Below, piece by piece: positions 37,950-49,934 of a stretch of 64,000 nucleotides of DNA; position 1 is the stretch's first letter; every line of letters starts with the position of its first letter. The notes under the pieces were generated by a model. That model saw nothing but the letters and a program-made list of their open reading frames with translations, had not been told where the DNA came from and searched no databases. This stretch comes from Epiperipatus broadwayi. Lineage: Eukaryota > Onychophora > Udeonychophora > Euonychophora > Peripatidae. The position numbers were made by a program, and so were the translations under genes. The stretch is from assembly GCA_028023455.1 (NCBI GenBank), contig JAQFVV010000014.1:1057336-1121335 (forward strand). The letters run 5' to 3'.

Positions 37950-38810
37950 AGAATTCTTGTGGAAAAAATGTGTGATCACAATTAACTATGGAATTTATTT
38001 TAAACAATTTTTATATAATATAGTATACAAAAATAAGTATATATTTATTATGATTCTATTCTAATCAAATTCTATCTTATTCGTGATGGAATTTGCATGT
38101 ATATTTTCAGTACCAATTTTAATAAAGAATAATAGAGGTGCCGTGATTATATATTTAATTATATTTTAATATATAATTATTGGCATTTTTGTAACAATTT
38201 GCTTTTATACATTGTTGATTAGTTATTGTTTTTATGATAAGAAAGTATTTTAAGTTAAAATAGGGTAAAAATTTGACTATATTTTCATAATATTTGTTAA
38301 TTTTTTTAAATATATCTTGCAATGGAAAAAACGTTTTAAAGAATATTTTTAAGTATATTATTTTATGATTAATTTTTCATTATTAAATTTTCCTTAGTTA
38401 AATGTAAGAGGGTTAAAAAAATATTTGTATTTTAATTGAAATTAAACTTCATTTTATGGGAAATATATTTAATCTTTTATTTTTTTTCTATATTTTTTAT
38501 TTTAAATATTGATTTAAATATAGAAAATCATCAGTTCAATGTTCATATTTGCCTTTAAAGTAAAATTTAATAATTATAGTTTTTAAGTGCAGTTGTTTTT
38601 TATGGATGAAATTTGTAAAATTCAATATTTTTTTTTAAAAAAAAACTTGTTATCAAATATAAATACATTTTGTTGGATTATGTAATTTAGTCATTTATCT
38701 GTTTATGTATGGGTGAATTAAAGTTTATAGTGCTGCTTTATATCTGATATGCTATGGCATCTCATATATATATGGAATAAATTATAGGAGATTACCATCC
38801 ACTTTTCTAT
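37950..38810. other. AT-rich non-coding DNA, nothing recognised
   Basis: Very AT-rich with long T and A runs. No open frame or repeat partner was noticed between repeat AC copy 2 and the inverted B copy. Confidence 0.5.
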
Positions 38811-38814
38811 CTAT

Positions 38815-40110
38815 CTATATATTATAATAGGATGGGGTCTGGGATAGTCGTCTTCCTGGGGTGAATGGCTATATCATCATCCACCCCAAGTAAAATAAGA
38901 TATTTCAAATAATGATCATTTGCAAAAAAGTATAAAGGATTATATTTAAATAAGAGCTATTAAAAATATATTAAAGTACTGGAGAAATATCATAAGAATA
39001 TATAAGATTTAAAATTTTATATATTAACGTGCATGAGATCGGATGATTTCTGAGAAATCATCCCAGTTAACTCCTTAGAGCAACTATCAATAAGTAAAAG
39101 TAAGTAACACTCAAAATAAACATTCATCATCATGAATGATCAACAATAAAATAAATCAACAGTCTATCTTGTGGTTGGATTAGAAATGGGTTTACTATAG
39201 ACCATGCCAACTATTGAGCCTTTGCCAGCTTAGCAATTATGTAAACATTAATTTGAAGGCACCAATTTAAGTGCTCACTCATTAGAATGCATAATCATCA
39301 AAACAATAATGCTGGGATTTTAAAACATGCTGATCATCATCGATTCTGTGGCCACTTAAAACATTAATGTGTTGGCTAACTATAAACTTAAATTGCAATA
39401 GACTAAACTAAATACAATGTAGTGAATGGACTTTGTACAATTACCCCTCATGCTAAAACCAGGACAATGTCAAACTGGAATGCCCCTGCACTAAAATTTA
39501 TATCCCCCTTCATATAATCCAGATCATTATGCTCAAATCTAGCCCAGAGAACATAAGTTTTATTACTGTTAGAGTGATCAAGAGATGTTGTGATACATAT
39601 AATATTCTAAACTCTTTAGAATTAAGTCACTGGAATAATTGTAACGATTGAATACAAGTTTATTATTAATAATAAAAAAATGATATTAAGGTCTGCAGAC
39701 TTCAGCTACATATATAATCCTTCTGATTTTGAGTACTATACAAAACTCAAATTATTACATTGATTTTACACTACTTTATAATGGGTTTCCATACAACACA
39801 TATATAGATATGTGCACAGATGTGAATTTATAGTATACAATGAATACATTTCAATGTGGTGATTAACATAAAATCAAAATTCAATATATTACACTGTGGT
39901 TTGCATATATGCTCCACTAAGTTTACTTAAAACACATGCACACACAAATGCATATCAGTGGGATATATTAATTTATTTACATAACATATTTGAATTTATC
40001 CAAATAATAGAATTATTAATTTTTATACCATGTAATTAACACATGTATGCTTATACTGACATTTATATTATATATTTTAACATATCAAAATAATAAAATC
40101 ATTAAAAATA
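38815..40110 (-). repeat. Repeat B, copy 2, inverted relative to 29270-31930
   Basis: Reading this block on the minus strand reproduces repeat B in order: the CTCCCA/ACCCCAG-like end, GTTGCTCTAAGGAGTTAACT (the empty hAT target), GATGGACTGTTGATT-like words, GGCAAAGGCT, GGCCACTAACATTA-like words, GACATTGTCCTGG and the CTTGATCACT-type stretch. It holds the internal unit once and no hAT element. B copies 1 and 2 are therefore inverted repeats about 7 kb apart, enclosing repeat C and AC copy 2. Confidence 0.75.
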
Positions 40111-42065
40111 TTTTTGCAGTCGATTCTTTGTTGATTATACATAAATTTCACTACTTTAATAATAAATACTTTTTTTAAAGAATAAAATCAGTCTTGACAG
40201 GTTACTCTAAAAAAAATTTTTTTTTTTCAAATTTTTACTTTAAAAAAAAAAAAAAAACAGGAAGTCAATTAATTAATTCTTTACCCTTAGATTTTTATTT
40301 TCAACAATGTTATTACTTGCATTGTTATTTTCTTCTTTTTTAAAATATAGATTTTAAATGATTTAAACTTATTCTATCTATATATGTATTACTATTACAG
40401 CTTGCTTTTAACTAATCATAATGTCTTTACATTAAATATAGAAGTTTTAAAATGTCTTTTTGTATTCTCAATAAATGATTTTAAACAATATCATTTTATG
40501 TTATTACTTTAAAAGTTTTAATTTAAGCAAAAGTATTACTTTCATTTTTAATTATATTTTTTAAATCCTCAATTTAAGGAATATTAAAATGACTCATTTT
40601 ATTTTTATATGACACGATGCATTTATTTGTTGTTCATTGCATCTACATATATCAGCATATGTATAATTTAATTCTTCAAGCTAAGGAATTCTCTTGGTGA
40701 GCTTGCTAGTCTTAGTGAGATTAGTTTATAGTTGCATTGAGAAAAGTATAATTCTGGCATCATTGGCATTTTTTCTTCTGTCTATGATTTGAATTTACTT
40801 CAGGCAAGTACAGTTTCTTGTCCACATTTGTGCCCCTTAATGAATACAGAAAGCTGGGTCAGGCTTCATGAATCAAAATTCCAGCATAATAAACCAACAG
40901 CCCTTGGACTTGCCATCCTTACAGTCTTATATCTTCATTGTAGTTTTCTGTATGATCTGCTAACCACCTCTTCTGTCCAGCTATAATTACTGTCAACTAT
41001 AGAAAACTGCAACAAAATATTATAACCAACTAATAGACAAACTGCTCTAATCTTTTGATTTACTTTTTTTATAAGAGTAGTTGGGTGTGGTGATAAAAAC
41101 ACATTGTTTTTAATTATACTGTTTTCATCAGTAATTTTTTTCAAACAAGTTTGAAGTTTTAAAAAATAGATAACAGAAATTTTTACATTTATCAGATTAA
41201 CATGCTTGTTTTTTTTATTTCAAAATCAGAATAATAATAATAATACAATATTAAAATTTATTTAGTTCTTTTTTTAAATGTTTTATTTTATAATAAAATT
41301 CTATTTTTAAATTCAAAATTATTTAATCTTTTGCTATGATTATTTTATTCCAGGAAGGTAGAAAAATATCTACAAAAATTTATATCTGTGTTTATTTCTA
41401 TTTTTCCTTTCAACTTATTATATATATTTGTGTACACACACACTATTATTGCATACCATATAACAGAGCTGTTATAATATACATAATAAAATATTGAAAT
41501 TAATTTTACAATTTTCAGTATGTTAACATATAAATAGACAAATAATAGTTGTAAATAGTTTAAGATATTACTGCCATTTCCACAAACATAAACAGTACTG
41601 TTCTTTAGATATTTATTTATTGGTATATTAAAAATTGTAGAATTCATTTTATATTTTATACATATTATGATAGAGATGCGTCAGAGTGAATTGATGACAA
41701 TTTATATTCCATTTTGAATTGTCAAAGGTAAATTTATGGTATATTGATCAGTGATTCCCACAGAAAATTTATTTAGTATTTTTTATATTGTCTGGAAATT
41801 TGTCTACATAGTGCTAGTATCGAAAAGAATCAATGTTAATTTACTTTCACTCTGCAATACCCTTCTTCCTTTAATCATAATATTGAACCTGGCTTATTGT
41901 AAAAGCTTCTTTCAGATAGTGGTTAATCATACAAGCTCATATGCATATATATAATAAATTATGACTTAATATACAATACTATATGATATAATAACAAAGA
42001 GTTATATTGACTTGGGCTCCAAAATAATTAAGGTTAAATTTTAATAATAATTAATAAACTTATTA
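40111..42065. other. AT-rich non-coding DNA with one less biased patch
   Basis: No gene is supported. At 40670-40990 the composition is less biased, and a splice-acceptor-like TTTACTTCAG precedes 40803. The open frame at 40789-40986 has no family motif. The frames at 41345-41647 (minus) and 41751-41954 (plus) are Ile/Tyr/Asn-rich AT translations. Confidence 0.45.
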
Positions 42066-42070
42066 ACAAC

Positions 42071-42450
42071 ATGAAAAACACCATAGCTTCGGATCAGACC
42101 TCACAGGCCATATATAGGGTGGCATGCCCTCCCAATGAATGCAAAGCTTCATACTATGGTGAAACCAGAGCCACCATAGCTACTAGGTTGTCACAGCACA
42201 AGTATAGATATAATAAGTCACATACTAACGCAGAATGGATTTCAATTTTTGCACAACATTAAAAAGTATCAGAACACGAGTTTGAACCCACATCTGCAAA
42301 ATTGGGTTGTACTGAAAGACATGATGTTAAGCATAAGGTAAAGTAGGCTTACTTTATAGCAGAGGACTCCTTCACCATTAATCGTAAAGAAGCATGTTTT
42401 TCTATATCAAAAAGATGGTCTAATTGACTCATTTGCATAGAGTTTGCATA
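42071..42450 (+). pseudogene. Penelope-like element remnant, GIY-YIG endonuclease domain
   Basis: The frame from ATG 42071 reads through AIYRVACPPNECKASYYGET then RATIATRLSQHKYR and reaches a stop at 42260. IYR and YYG correspond to the GIY and YIG motifs. A CP..C pair precedes the YIG, as in Penelope-like element C-terminal domains, and the conserved Arg and His of the TRLxxH stretch are present. In another frame downstream the domain's end can be read as KLGCTERHDVKHKVK, a stop, then AYFIAEDSFTINRKEACF, which resembles the usual helix and NR end of the domain. One frameshift and at least one stop break it, and no reverse transcriptase domain is visible upstream. It is a 3' fragment of a dead retroelement. 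A host GIY-YIG gene such as SLX1 is less likely because of the Cys pair and the tail. Confidence 0.75.
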
Positions 42451-42454
42451 TTAT

Positions 42455-42650
42455 ACTGATCGAATGATTTTCAACGAACGAATCAGAACTGGCTATGATT
42501 ATGAGAAGTACAGTTTCTCGAAAGCGCTCAGTCATTTTAATTGACTAATTGATATTAATTATACAGCTTTACATTATAAGTGTGATAGCACTATTTAATA
42601 TTATCATAATTTGGACAAGCGTAAAGTCATAAATCTACAAGTTAAAATTA
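42455..42650 (+). repeat. Non-coding 3' tail of the Penelope-like fragment
   Basis: Immediately follows the GIY-YIG remnant. It contains CTCGAAAGCGCTCAGTCATT (matching 26373-26392 with two differences) and GGACAAGCGTAAAGTCATAA. It is taken as element tail because part of it recurs at 26.3-26.5 kb. Confidence 0.5.
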
Positions 42651-42719
42651 AAAAAAGTACAATCGTAAAATCATAAGATAAGTCAGAATATTTCTTAATT
42701 TTGCTGGATGTTATATTAT

Positions 42720-43045
42720 TGAGACCAATATTGCAAAATTACATTTTCATTGATTCTGAAATAAATGAACAATACAGAATTTTCTAAAGGGGATTGATGA
42801 TGAACTTGAACATGGTTTTATGGAAGAGATCAAACCGATTTACATTATGGATATTCTAAATAATCATAATGTTGTTTGTTTTTATACAAAAATATAACAG
42901 AGAATAAAATGGATTAGAGAATTGCAATTAGACACAGTGTTGAAGTATTTCAGCACGAAAAAGCTTTCTGCAAAAGAAATTAAAACAAAGTGTTGGAAAA
43001 TATCAAATAAATAGAATGATGGATGTGATGTCTAATTTATTATTA
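42720..43045 (+). repeat. Dispersed repeat family D, longest copy
   Basis: Collinear with 13840-14060 (GCAATTAGACA to AATRATGGA) and in its first part with 25390-25560. Short protein-like stretches such as RELQLDTVLKYFSTKKLSAK occur in one frame, suggesting an old coding origin. No family is assigned. Confidence 0.45.
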
Positions 43046-43200
43046 TTTTTATTTGCGTTTTTGTTTTCTTTTGAAGTTTGAAGGATCATATTTGTTTGCA
43101 AGTTGTTACTGCTGATGAATGATTTTTGAATTGTGGCGCCATATATAAAAACGGTTGGTTTAAGGATTAGAATCTAGGATTCTTGGATGACTTGCAATTC

Positions 43201-43226
43201 CAATTTTTTTTTTTTTTTAAAAAGAA
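43201..43226. repeat. Poly-T then poly-A tract
   Basis: T-run of about 14 followed by an A-rich run; a simple low-complexity tract. Confidence 0.6.
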
Positions 43227-43459
43227 AAAAAGAATAATTGGAAAATCTCAAATCGTTAAATGAATAAAAATTTTGCAGTCAAATTTATATATTATAAATT
43301 AATTTTGATATCACATGTGATGCAACAATTTCAAAATAGCGTCAGATATTTTAATTCTTCTTTACTAATTCATTATTTTTTTTAACTTATTACTTCTGCT
43401 TTTACTTTATTGGTATTAATTTTTTAAACAAATTTTGTCTGTCTTAATCTTTGAGTCTC

Positions 43460-43463
<4 letters not shown>

Positions 43464-43521
<58 letters not shown>

Positions 43522-43522
43522 G

Positions 43523-43565
<43 letters not shown>
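43464..43565. repeat. Self-complementary compound microsatellite (CT)n(TA)n(AG)n
   Basis: About 15 CT units run into TA units and then AG units, with the centre near 43513 interrupted by one AGATA. The CT half is the reverse complement of the AG half, so the ~100-bp tract can fold into one long hairpin or cruciform. It is probably prone to length change. Confidence 0.9.
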
Positions 43566-43569
43566 AATA

Positions 43570-45015
43570 TAAAAATGCTGTATTCTATTATTTTGCTTGG
43601 TTTATTAATGATTAACAGCATTTAGCTATTTGCAACTAGCCTGGTTAATTTTAAATGCTTTTGTTTCAGTTTATGATTGAAATCATGGATCTTGCTATTC
43701 AGGCTACATAGACCACACACCAATCTTCACCTAATCCTTAAAAGATAATCCAGGAATCTCTTAAGCTATGCTTTTTTAACAAGGATGGACATGTCTGGAG
43801 GCTTTGCTGTTATTGTTCATGTAGTCTGACAGTCATTGTAATTTCCACTATTTTTTTTTTTTGTGTGTGTAGAGTAGTTGAGAATTTAAAATGGTTTACA
43901 AATAATTTCTTTGACTTAGGTTTTATTATAATTGTTCTTTTGTTGTTGTTGTTTTTTTTCAATTGTAAAACGTAAAATATTAATTGTCAGTAAATATGAT
44001 TGTAAAATAAATAAATACAGTTTCACATAGTCTAATAATTTATATTTTTTATACTCTTCTTTTTCTTATATCATAATTCACATTGCTTTAATCTTTGATT
44101 ATTTGTAAATTACGCAACGAAAATAAGAGTTTATTATTAATATACTGTTTAGTTTTAGAATTGATAGTTTTTAACTATAAGAATAATTTTTCAATCTCAC
44201 ACATACCTAACTATAGAATTGATAATTATATTTGTCACTTTTAAATCCTTATTATTAGAATTTACTATTATTAATCTTTATTTGAGAAAAAAAAGTTTGT
44301 ATTGCCAAGCACAATATATATCTAATTGTACAAAGGAAGTATAGTTCTTATCTTGCTTTGTTAGAAAGGATAAGAAATGATTATGAACAGAGAAAGTTAA
44401 ATAGAAATTTCTATATTTAGCTAATGAAAATGTTGAGTAAAAAAAAAAGATAAAGGTAATAGTTTTCCAAATGTAGTTCAGTGAGGATAGAATTATATAT
44501 ATTGGTGTGTACATCATTATCATTTCTTATAATAAAAATTTTCACCAAAATCAATTAATAAATTTAGATTAAAAACATTGATAATTTGAACAGAAATATA
44601 AAAACAAATTAGTCCTTATTTTGAAAGACTTACTTCAGGCTTAATATATTAAAAAGTTTTTTTTATCATTATCATCTTCTTCTATTTCTCATCTTCCTTT
44701 TTTAAATATATTTCTTTTTTCTTTTTATCTCAATTTATCTTGATTATTAGTTTATTATACATAATCCTGGAAATTTGCAATGCCGAAATTGCAATTGGTT
44801 GAGAGTTGTTGTTTTTTTTTCAAAATATATAAATATATTTTTTTCAATGTAATTATGACCTTTGTTCTGGACACTTATTGTTCTGCTTATTTTCTTTATA
44901 TTATTCACTTAGACAGATGCCATTTAATTAATTAGAAATGCACTGTCTTCAAAACCTTTTTTGGCTATCATATAAATAGCTTTCACTTTTGATTTTTAAT
45001 GATTAAAACTTTTTT
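43570..45015. other. AT-rich non-coding DNA, nothing recognised
   Basis: No open frame with family features. The minus-strand frame at 44278-44523 is aromatic-rich and unsupported. T runs follow GTTGTTGTT near 43944 and 44806. Confidence 0.5.
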
Positions 45016-45031
45016 TTCTTCAAGTGTCATA

Positions 45032-45108
45032 GCATCGGCTGGGACGCGAACCCGCAACCCGGGCAACTGCTTGTAAGGTTGTCGCGCTGACCTCTCGACC
45101 ACCAATGC
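45032..45108 (-). repeat. tRNA-derived SINE-like head (tRNA-like, 77 nt)
   Basis: On the minus strand the unit begins GCATTGGTGG and ends CCGATGC. These ends form a 7-bp acceptor-like stem with one G-U pair. Box A-like TGGTCGAGAGGTCAGCG and box B GGTTCGCGTCC are both present. The anticodon arm region reads CTTACAAGCAG, shared exactly with the plus-strand copy at 56290-56302. The anticodon stem here is disrupted, so this is not a working tRNA. It is followed by ACACTTGAAG and an A-run, a short SINE-like tail. It is the most GC-rich spot for kilobases. Confidence 0.65.
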
Positions 45109-45115
45109 AAGACTA

Positions 45116-45800
45116 AAACATTTAAAGTTTTACATTTTTCATAATATTCATTGAAATTATAACTTCAAAACATGAAAGTCATTTTTAAAATAGCAGATCA
45201 ACTTTGCAAATTAATAAGCAGAGCATTTTAGCCTTTAGTCTAAAAAAATATTTCTCAGTGAATAATAAACAATTCTGCACTCAATTTTATTAATAACATA
45301 TGAATAAAAAGTGCATTCAAATAATATATTAATTTAAATTTTAAAATTCAATTTATAATCATGATAGATTGACAAAATATAACATGATTTTTTTAGAAAA
45401 CATTTCTTTTTTTTTTATATTCACAATATTACATGACATATAATGTGACTATCATATACTTAAAAAAAATCAAATATTTTTACAAAAATAAAAATACACA
45501 CTATGTGCAAACTTATGATTTTCAATTTCATGATTTTAAAAAAAAGTGAAGTTATGTAATATCTATGTTTGAATAAAATGTTAAGTATGCCCCTTGATAT
45601 GAAAAATCATCCTTTGATTTTATTTTTTCTGACTTGATTTTTTTTTTAACAATACTAAACATCTAACTATTTTAATTGATTGTCTATAATCAATATTTAC
45701 TTGAACATGTTTTTGCCAATAAATGAATTCAAAATCATCAAATGGTCACTACAAATAGCTTCACATCACCATTCTAAGCGCAATTGCAATGCAGCATAAA
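45116..45800 (+). repeat. Dispersed repeat family E, copy 2 (pairs with 15085-15830)
   Basis: Starts with CATTTAAAGTTTTACATTTTTC just upstream of the SINE head in that head's orientation, and continues collinearly with 15085 onward (TTTTTCATAATATT, CTTCAAAA, GAAAGT, CTATTTTAATTG). Divergence is high. The class is unknown. Confidence 0.4.
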
Positions 45801-47400
45801 ATATTAGAAGATTAAATATATTCTAAAATAGTACTATAATATTTCTGCATATTCTTCAAATGTATGTATAAAGGTAAAAATGATATATTTTTTTTATTCT
45901 AATAAATGGTGTGCGATAATTATTAATATAGTTATCTAAAGTCATTCTTGTCAAATGAATGAGTACATAAAGTTTGCTACTTATAAAGTTAGTTGCACTA
46001 ATTTAATTAAATCAATGATTATCTACTCTGTATTTTTTAAAATGTCACCAGGCATAATTAATTTATTGAAAAGTTCACTAATCTTAGCTAAACTTATCTT
46101 CATAAATAGAAATGGATAAAAATAAAGAACTGTGATTGGGAAGAAAAGGTGTTTTTATATTTTGGCATAATTAGTTTTGTTAGTCAAAAAAATTGAATTG
46201 AAATTATCTTTAATAAATTAAGATTGTTATGAAATTTCGGTTCAGATATCTGGACAAAAATATTTCTAAATTAATTGTATAATATAAATTTTTTAAGTTC
46301 ATATTTTTCCAGAATTTTTTTTTAATATTAGTTGTAAAAATTTATAGCTTTTATTTATAATTTGTAGCCTAATTTTTTAAAATATTTTGATTATTCTCTA
46401 ATAAAATATCATTATATTACATATAATTTATTAAGTGATAGGAATTAAAAGGAAAAAAAAAATTGCTATTTTAAATCACAAGTTGTGAAGTAATATTTTA
46501 ATATTAAAATAGCCAATGAGTAAAAAATAAAAATCCTTATAATGAATGTGAAGTGAAATTGTTATTTTATATTGAAATTAAAAAAAAAAACACCTATATT
46601 CATAATAATTAAAATTTCAAAAAATATAAAATAATAACATAATTATTAATTTTTGGACAGAATAGTATGTATCATTAATAACTTTTTAAACAAAAATTAA
46701 TAAATATCACACTTTTTAATGATTTCTATCTAATTTTCACTGGTATCCTTTGGTCCCATTTAAAAAAATCACAATAATACCCAACAACACTTCCTAATAC
46801 TACTCGAATGCATAATCAAACATTATATGTCATGAAGATTAGCATTAAAAAGTAACTTATCATAATCTGGACTATTTGAAGAACAATTTGGAGAAAGTGT
46901 GGACCATTTAATAGTTGATGGTTGATAGTTTTGTGGGCTTATGTGAGAACAATACCATCCTGTCCTGTAGTTGAAATGAAATTATAACAAAACTTCAACA
47001 TTACTTTTTTTGTAAAAAGTGTTCTTTAAATATCGTTAAACCTTAATCAGAGAAAATAGCTTAAAATACTCCAAATCCATAACAGATAAACTTTTAAATT
47101 TTCACAATCTTTAGCCCATAGCACCAGCTGCAACCGATAGGAAACAAATAAGCATATATTTAATTCTTATAAAATAGCTTCTGATAGCGAACACACATGC
47201 AAATATATGATCATGTAAGAAATCTTTTCGAAATCACATCAGACAATAAAATGTTATACTAGTATTAATTAAATTATAAATGAATCTAATATCTATGAAA
47301 AAATTATGAACATCGAATTTCAAATTAGCGTAAATACTATAAAGTAAGCCTAACCATCTGGCAATACTGGCATAAATATTTTCATGTATCTATTTATTAT
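45801..47400. other. AT-rich non-coding DNA, nothing recognised
   Basis: Plus strand shifts from T-rich to A-rich compared with the start of the window. No gene, RNA or repeat pair was noticed. Confidence 0.5.
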
Positions 47401-47408
47401 TACCAACT

Positions 47409-48066
47409 AATGAATGGTGATAAAGCATGCAATTTGCACCAATAATATGAGCAGGGGAATATATAATATTTTACATAATACAACAAAAGAAAATATTACC
47501 ATTTTGGTATAACTTATACCAAAATCTCTGAGATGCTCTAGAAGAGACTACGTATATAAATACATAAAAATGATAAATCAAATTAATACCAAACTAAACA
47601 TAAAAAGATAAATAAATACATCTATCTATCTATCATATGCAATGGAAGAAATGCATATCAAACCTACCATTAAAATATAAGTTTTCTTTTTATTTATTTA
47701 TTTTTTAGTTCATACTTGAATCTTTAAAGTAGAAACATACACATAGAATGAATGGTGATAAAGCATGCAATTTGCACCAATAATATGGGCATGGGAATAT
47801 ATAATATTTTACATAATACAACAAAAGTAAATCTTCAAGATGCTCTAGAAGAAACTAAGCATATAAATACATAAAAATGATAAATCAAATTAATACCAAA
47901 CTAAACATAAAAAATGATAAATGAATAAATAATTACATCTACCTATCTATCATATGCAATGGAAGAAATGCATATCAAACCTTCTACCATTAAAATAAAA
48001 GTTCCCTTTTTATTTATTTATTTTTTAGTTCATAATTGATACTTCAAAGTAGAAACATACACATAG
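47409..48066 (+). repeat. Tandem duplication, two ~320-340-bp units
   Basis: Unit 1 is 47409-47746 (338 bp) and unit 2 is 47747-48066 (320 bp), both running from AATGAATGGTGATAAAGCAT to AAACATACACATAG. They are nearly identical. The chief differences are a palindromic insert in unit 1 (47501-47525) and small indels around the (ATCT)n stretch. No reading frame is involved. Confidence 0.95.
47501..47525. repeat. Perfect 12-bp palindrome with 1-base centre, present in only one tandem unit
   Basis: ATTTTGGTATAA, a C, then its exact reverse complement. Unit 2 of the surrounding duplication lacks it: the matching place near 47830 reads directly from AACAAAAGTAAAT into CTTCAAGATGCTC. Confidence 0.85.
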
Positions 48067-48069
48067 CTC

Positions 48070-49880
48070 ATGATGATAATGATGAATAAGCAAACATTAA
48101 AACATACAAACATTTCTCCTGCAGGATAAACATGAATTTGGCAAAACAGCAATAATCTCCAATGTTCTTAGGGCTTCCTAATGGACATTATAAGCAGCTT
48201 TTACACATATTTGAATCAATTTCTTTTTCATAAACTCTCCAGGCGCAGCAATATCATCCAAATAAATGTTTATGATCCATGCTACTTTCATTTCTGTTCT
48301 GTCTAAAATTTCCAACATTTAATAATTTTAACAACAATTAAGATCAGGGTTATTTGGTCATCCATGCTTATGCACATTTTGATAAATAATGACTAAATAT
48401 TATTGTCATGCATTCTATCGTTCATATATATAGGCGTGAATGGTAAGGTAATTTAGTATACATAATTATTCCATTAATGTAAAGTATTAGAATGAATAAT
48501 TTCTCTTTTTCAGCCTTATTTTACACAATAAAAATAGAAAACTTATTAAATGAGAGTCAATAAAATATTCCATTATACAGTTCAGCATAACTTTTCCAAT
48601 TATTATCATTATTATTAATTTACGTAATTTTACGTAATTCCAGTATTATACTATTTATTATAAATAAGTTATAGCAAAATTGTATTAGCAATTTTTTTTA
48701 TATAATATCCATGCATTATGAATAAAAGCAAATTCAAATTGTTAGTCAATAAAAGTTGGAACTGGTCTACCTTTAAACGTTTAGTCTTCCATATTGGACA
48801 ACTCTATCCTGTATCCTTCACAATTACACATTGGCATTTATGCTTGAGTAGTATGAGAGAAGTTTCCTTAGTAAAAAGGGAATAGTAAAGAATTTAATGA
48901 AAATATTAGGTTCACTTGTTTTATTATATTTATTTTTCAGACAAGCATTTCACCTTCTCTAAAACTTTTTCTGAAGTCTTTTATGTACTTAGCCATGCCT
49001 CTTTTTTTTTTTTAGTTATAATGAGACCAACAATATGCAAGAATTTATTGCTTATATAAAAAAAATGTTAGAAATAGAGTTTTGAAAGAAAAAAAAATTA
49101 CAAATATTAACTAATAATAAATAAAATAAATAACTTTTACATTTTCAAATGAAAGATTTTATGCAATAAATAATTAATAAAAAAATCATTAACTGATGGA
49201 TGTGTGTGTGCATCTGACTTTCCAGTAATCCAGAGGTCTATTAATGACTAAGCTATTAGAAATATCTATGACAAAATAAATAATGTTATAGCAAGATGGA
49301 TGTTCTGAGTGATAATTAGAAATATGAATGAGGTTTGAAGTGTGAGATGATGTGAATGGGCATGCACCCACACAGACCAGTTAGATCAGGGAATGACAAT
49401 AAACACTAGGTTAGAAAATTAATGAATAAACACTCATCGGTCTTACAGACAAACAATACTTATTTCCACTAGTTTAGCTTTCATACCAACAACTCCTGAT
49501 ACAATCCATTCCCCTGTCCCACTATTAGATATACATAAAAAAAGTTAATGATTGGTACACTCCAACTAATGTCCTAAGAACTTTTCAACCAAATTATACA
49601 TTAAGTTATATCACAATTCTTTTTTTTTATATCAGTATCCCTGATCACTATTGGTACAATGTGAACTTCCCACATTCCTTCCTGGTGCCAATCTAGGAGG
49701 TCACAATATTTTCAATGTTCCTTATTTAAAGATAAATACAACTAATTTACTGTATAATTCATTGAATAATGTTTATTAAGTTCTTTTGGAACATAATTTA
49801 ACATTCTTTGACAATCATTGTATTTTTTCTTCTAGACTTTTAATAATTGAATTTTTATATCTCCTTGAATAAAGTTCCTT
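48070..49880. other. AT-rich non-coding DNA, nothing recognised
   Basis: No open frame with motif. A small direct duplication TTTACGTAAT occurs near 48619-48638. The minus-strand frame at 49189-49371 is unassigned. Confidence 0.5.
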
Positions 49881-49881
49881 T

Positions 49882-49883
<2 letters not shown>

Positions 49884-49930
<47 letters not shown>
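49884..49930. repeat. (AAT)n microsatellite, about 16 units
   Basis: A perfect AAT array directly abutting the left arm of the hairpin at 49928-50098. Confidence 0.95.

Positions 49931-49934
<4 letters not shown>

Noticed and set aside
41345-41954. 100-codon minus-strand and 67-codon plus-strand frames with hydrophobic stretches
   Set aside because: Membrane-like appearance results from T/A-rich codons; no family feature, no conserved start context.
45032-45108. Functional tRNA gene
   Set aside because: Acceptor-like stem and both promoter boxes are good, but the anticodon stem is disrupted and a related copy with a similar tail exists at 56.3 kb, so a SINE-like head is more likely.
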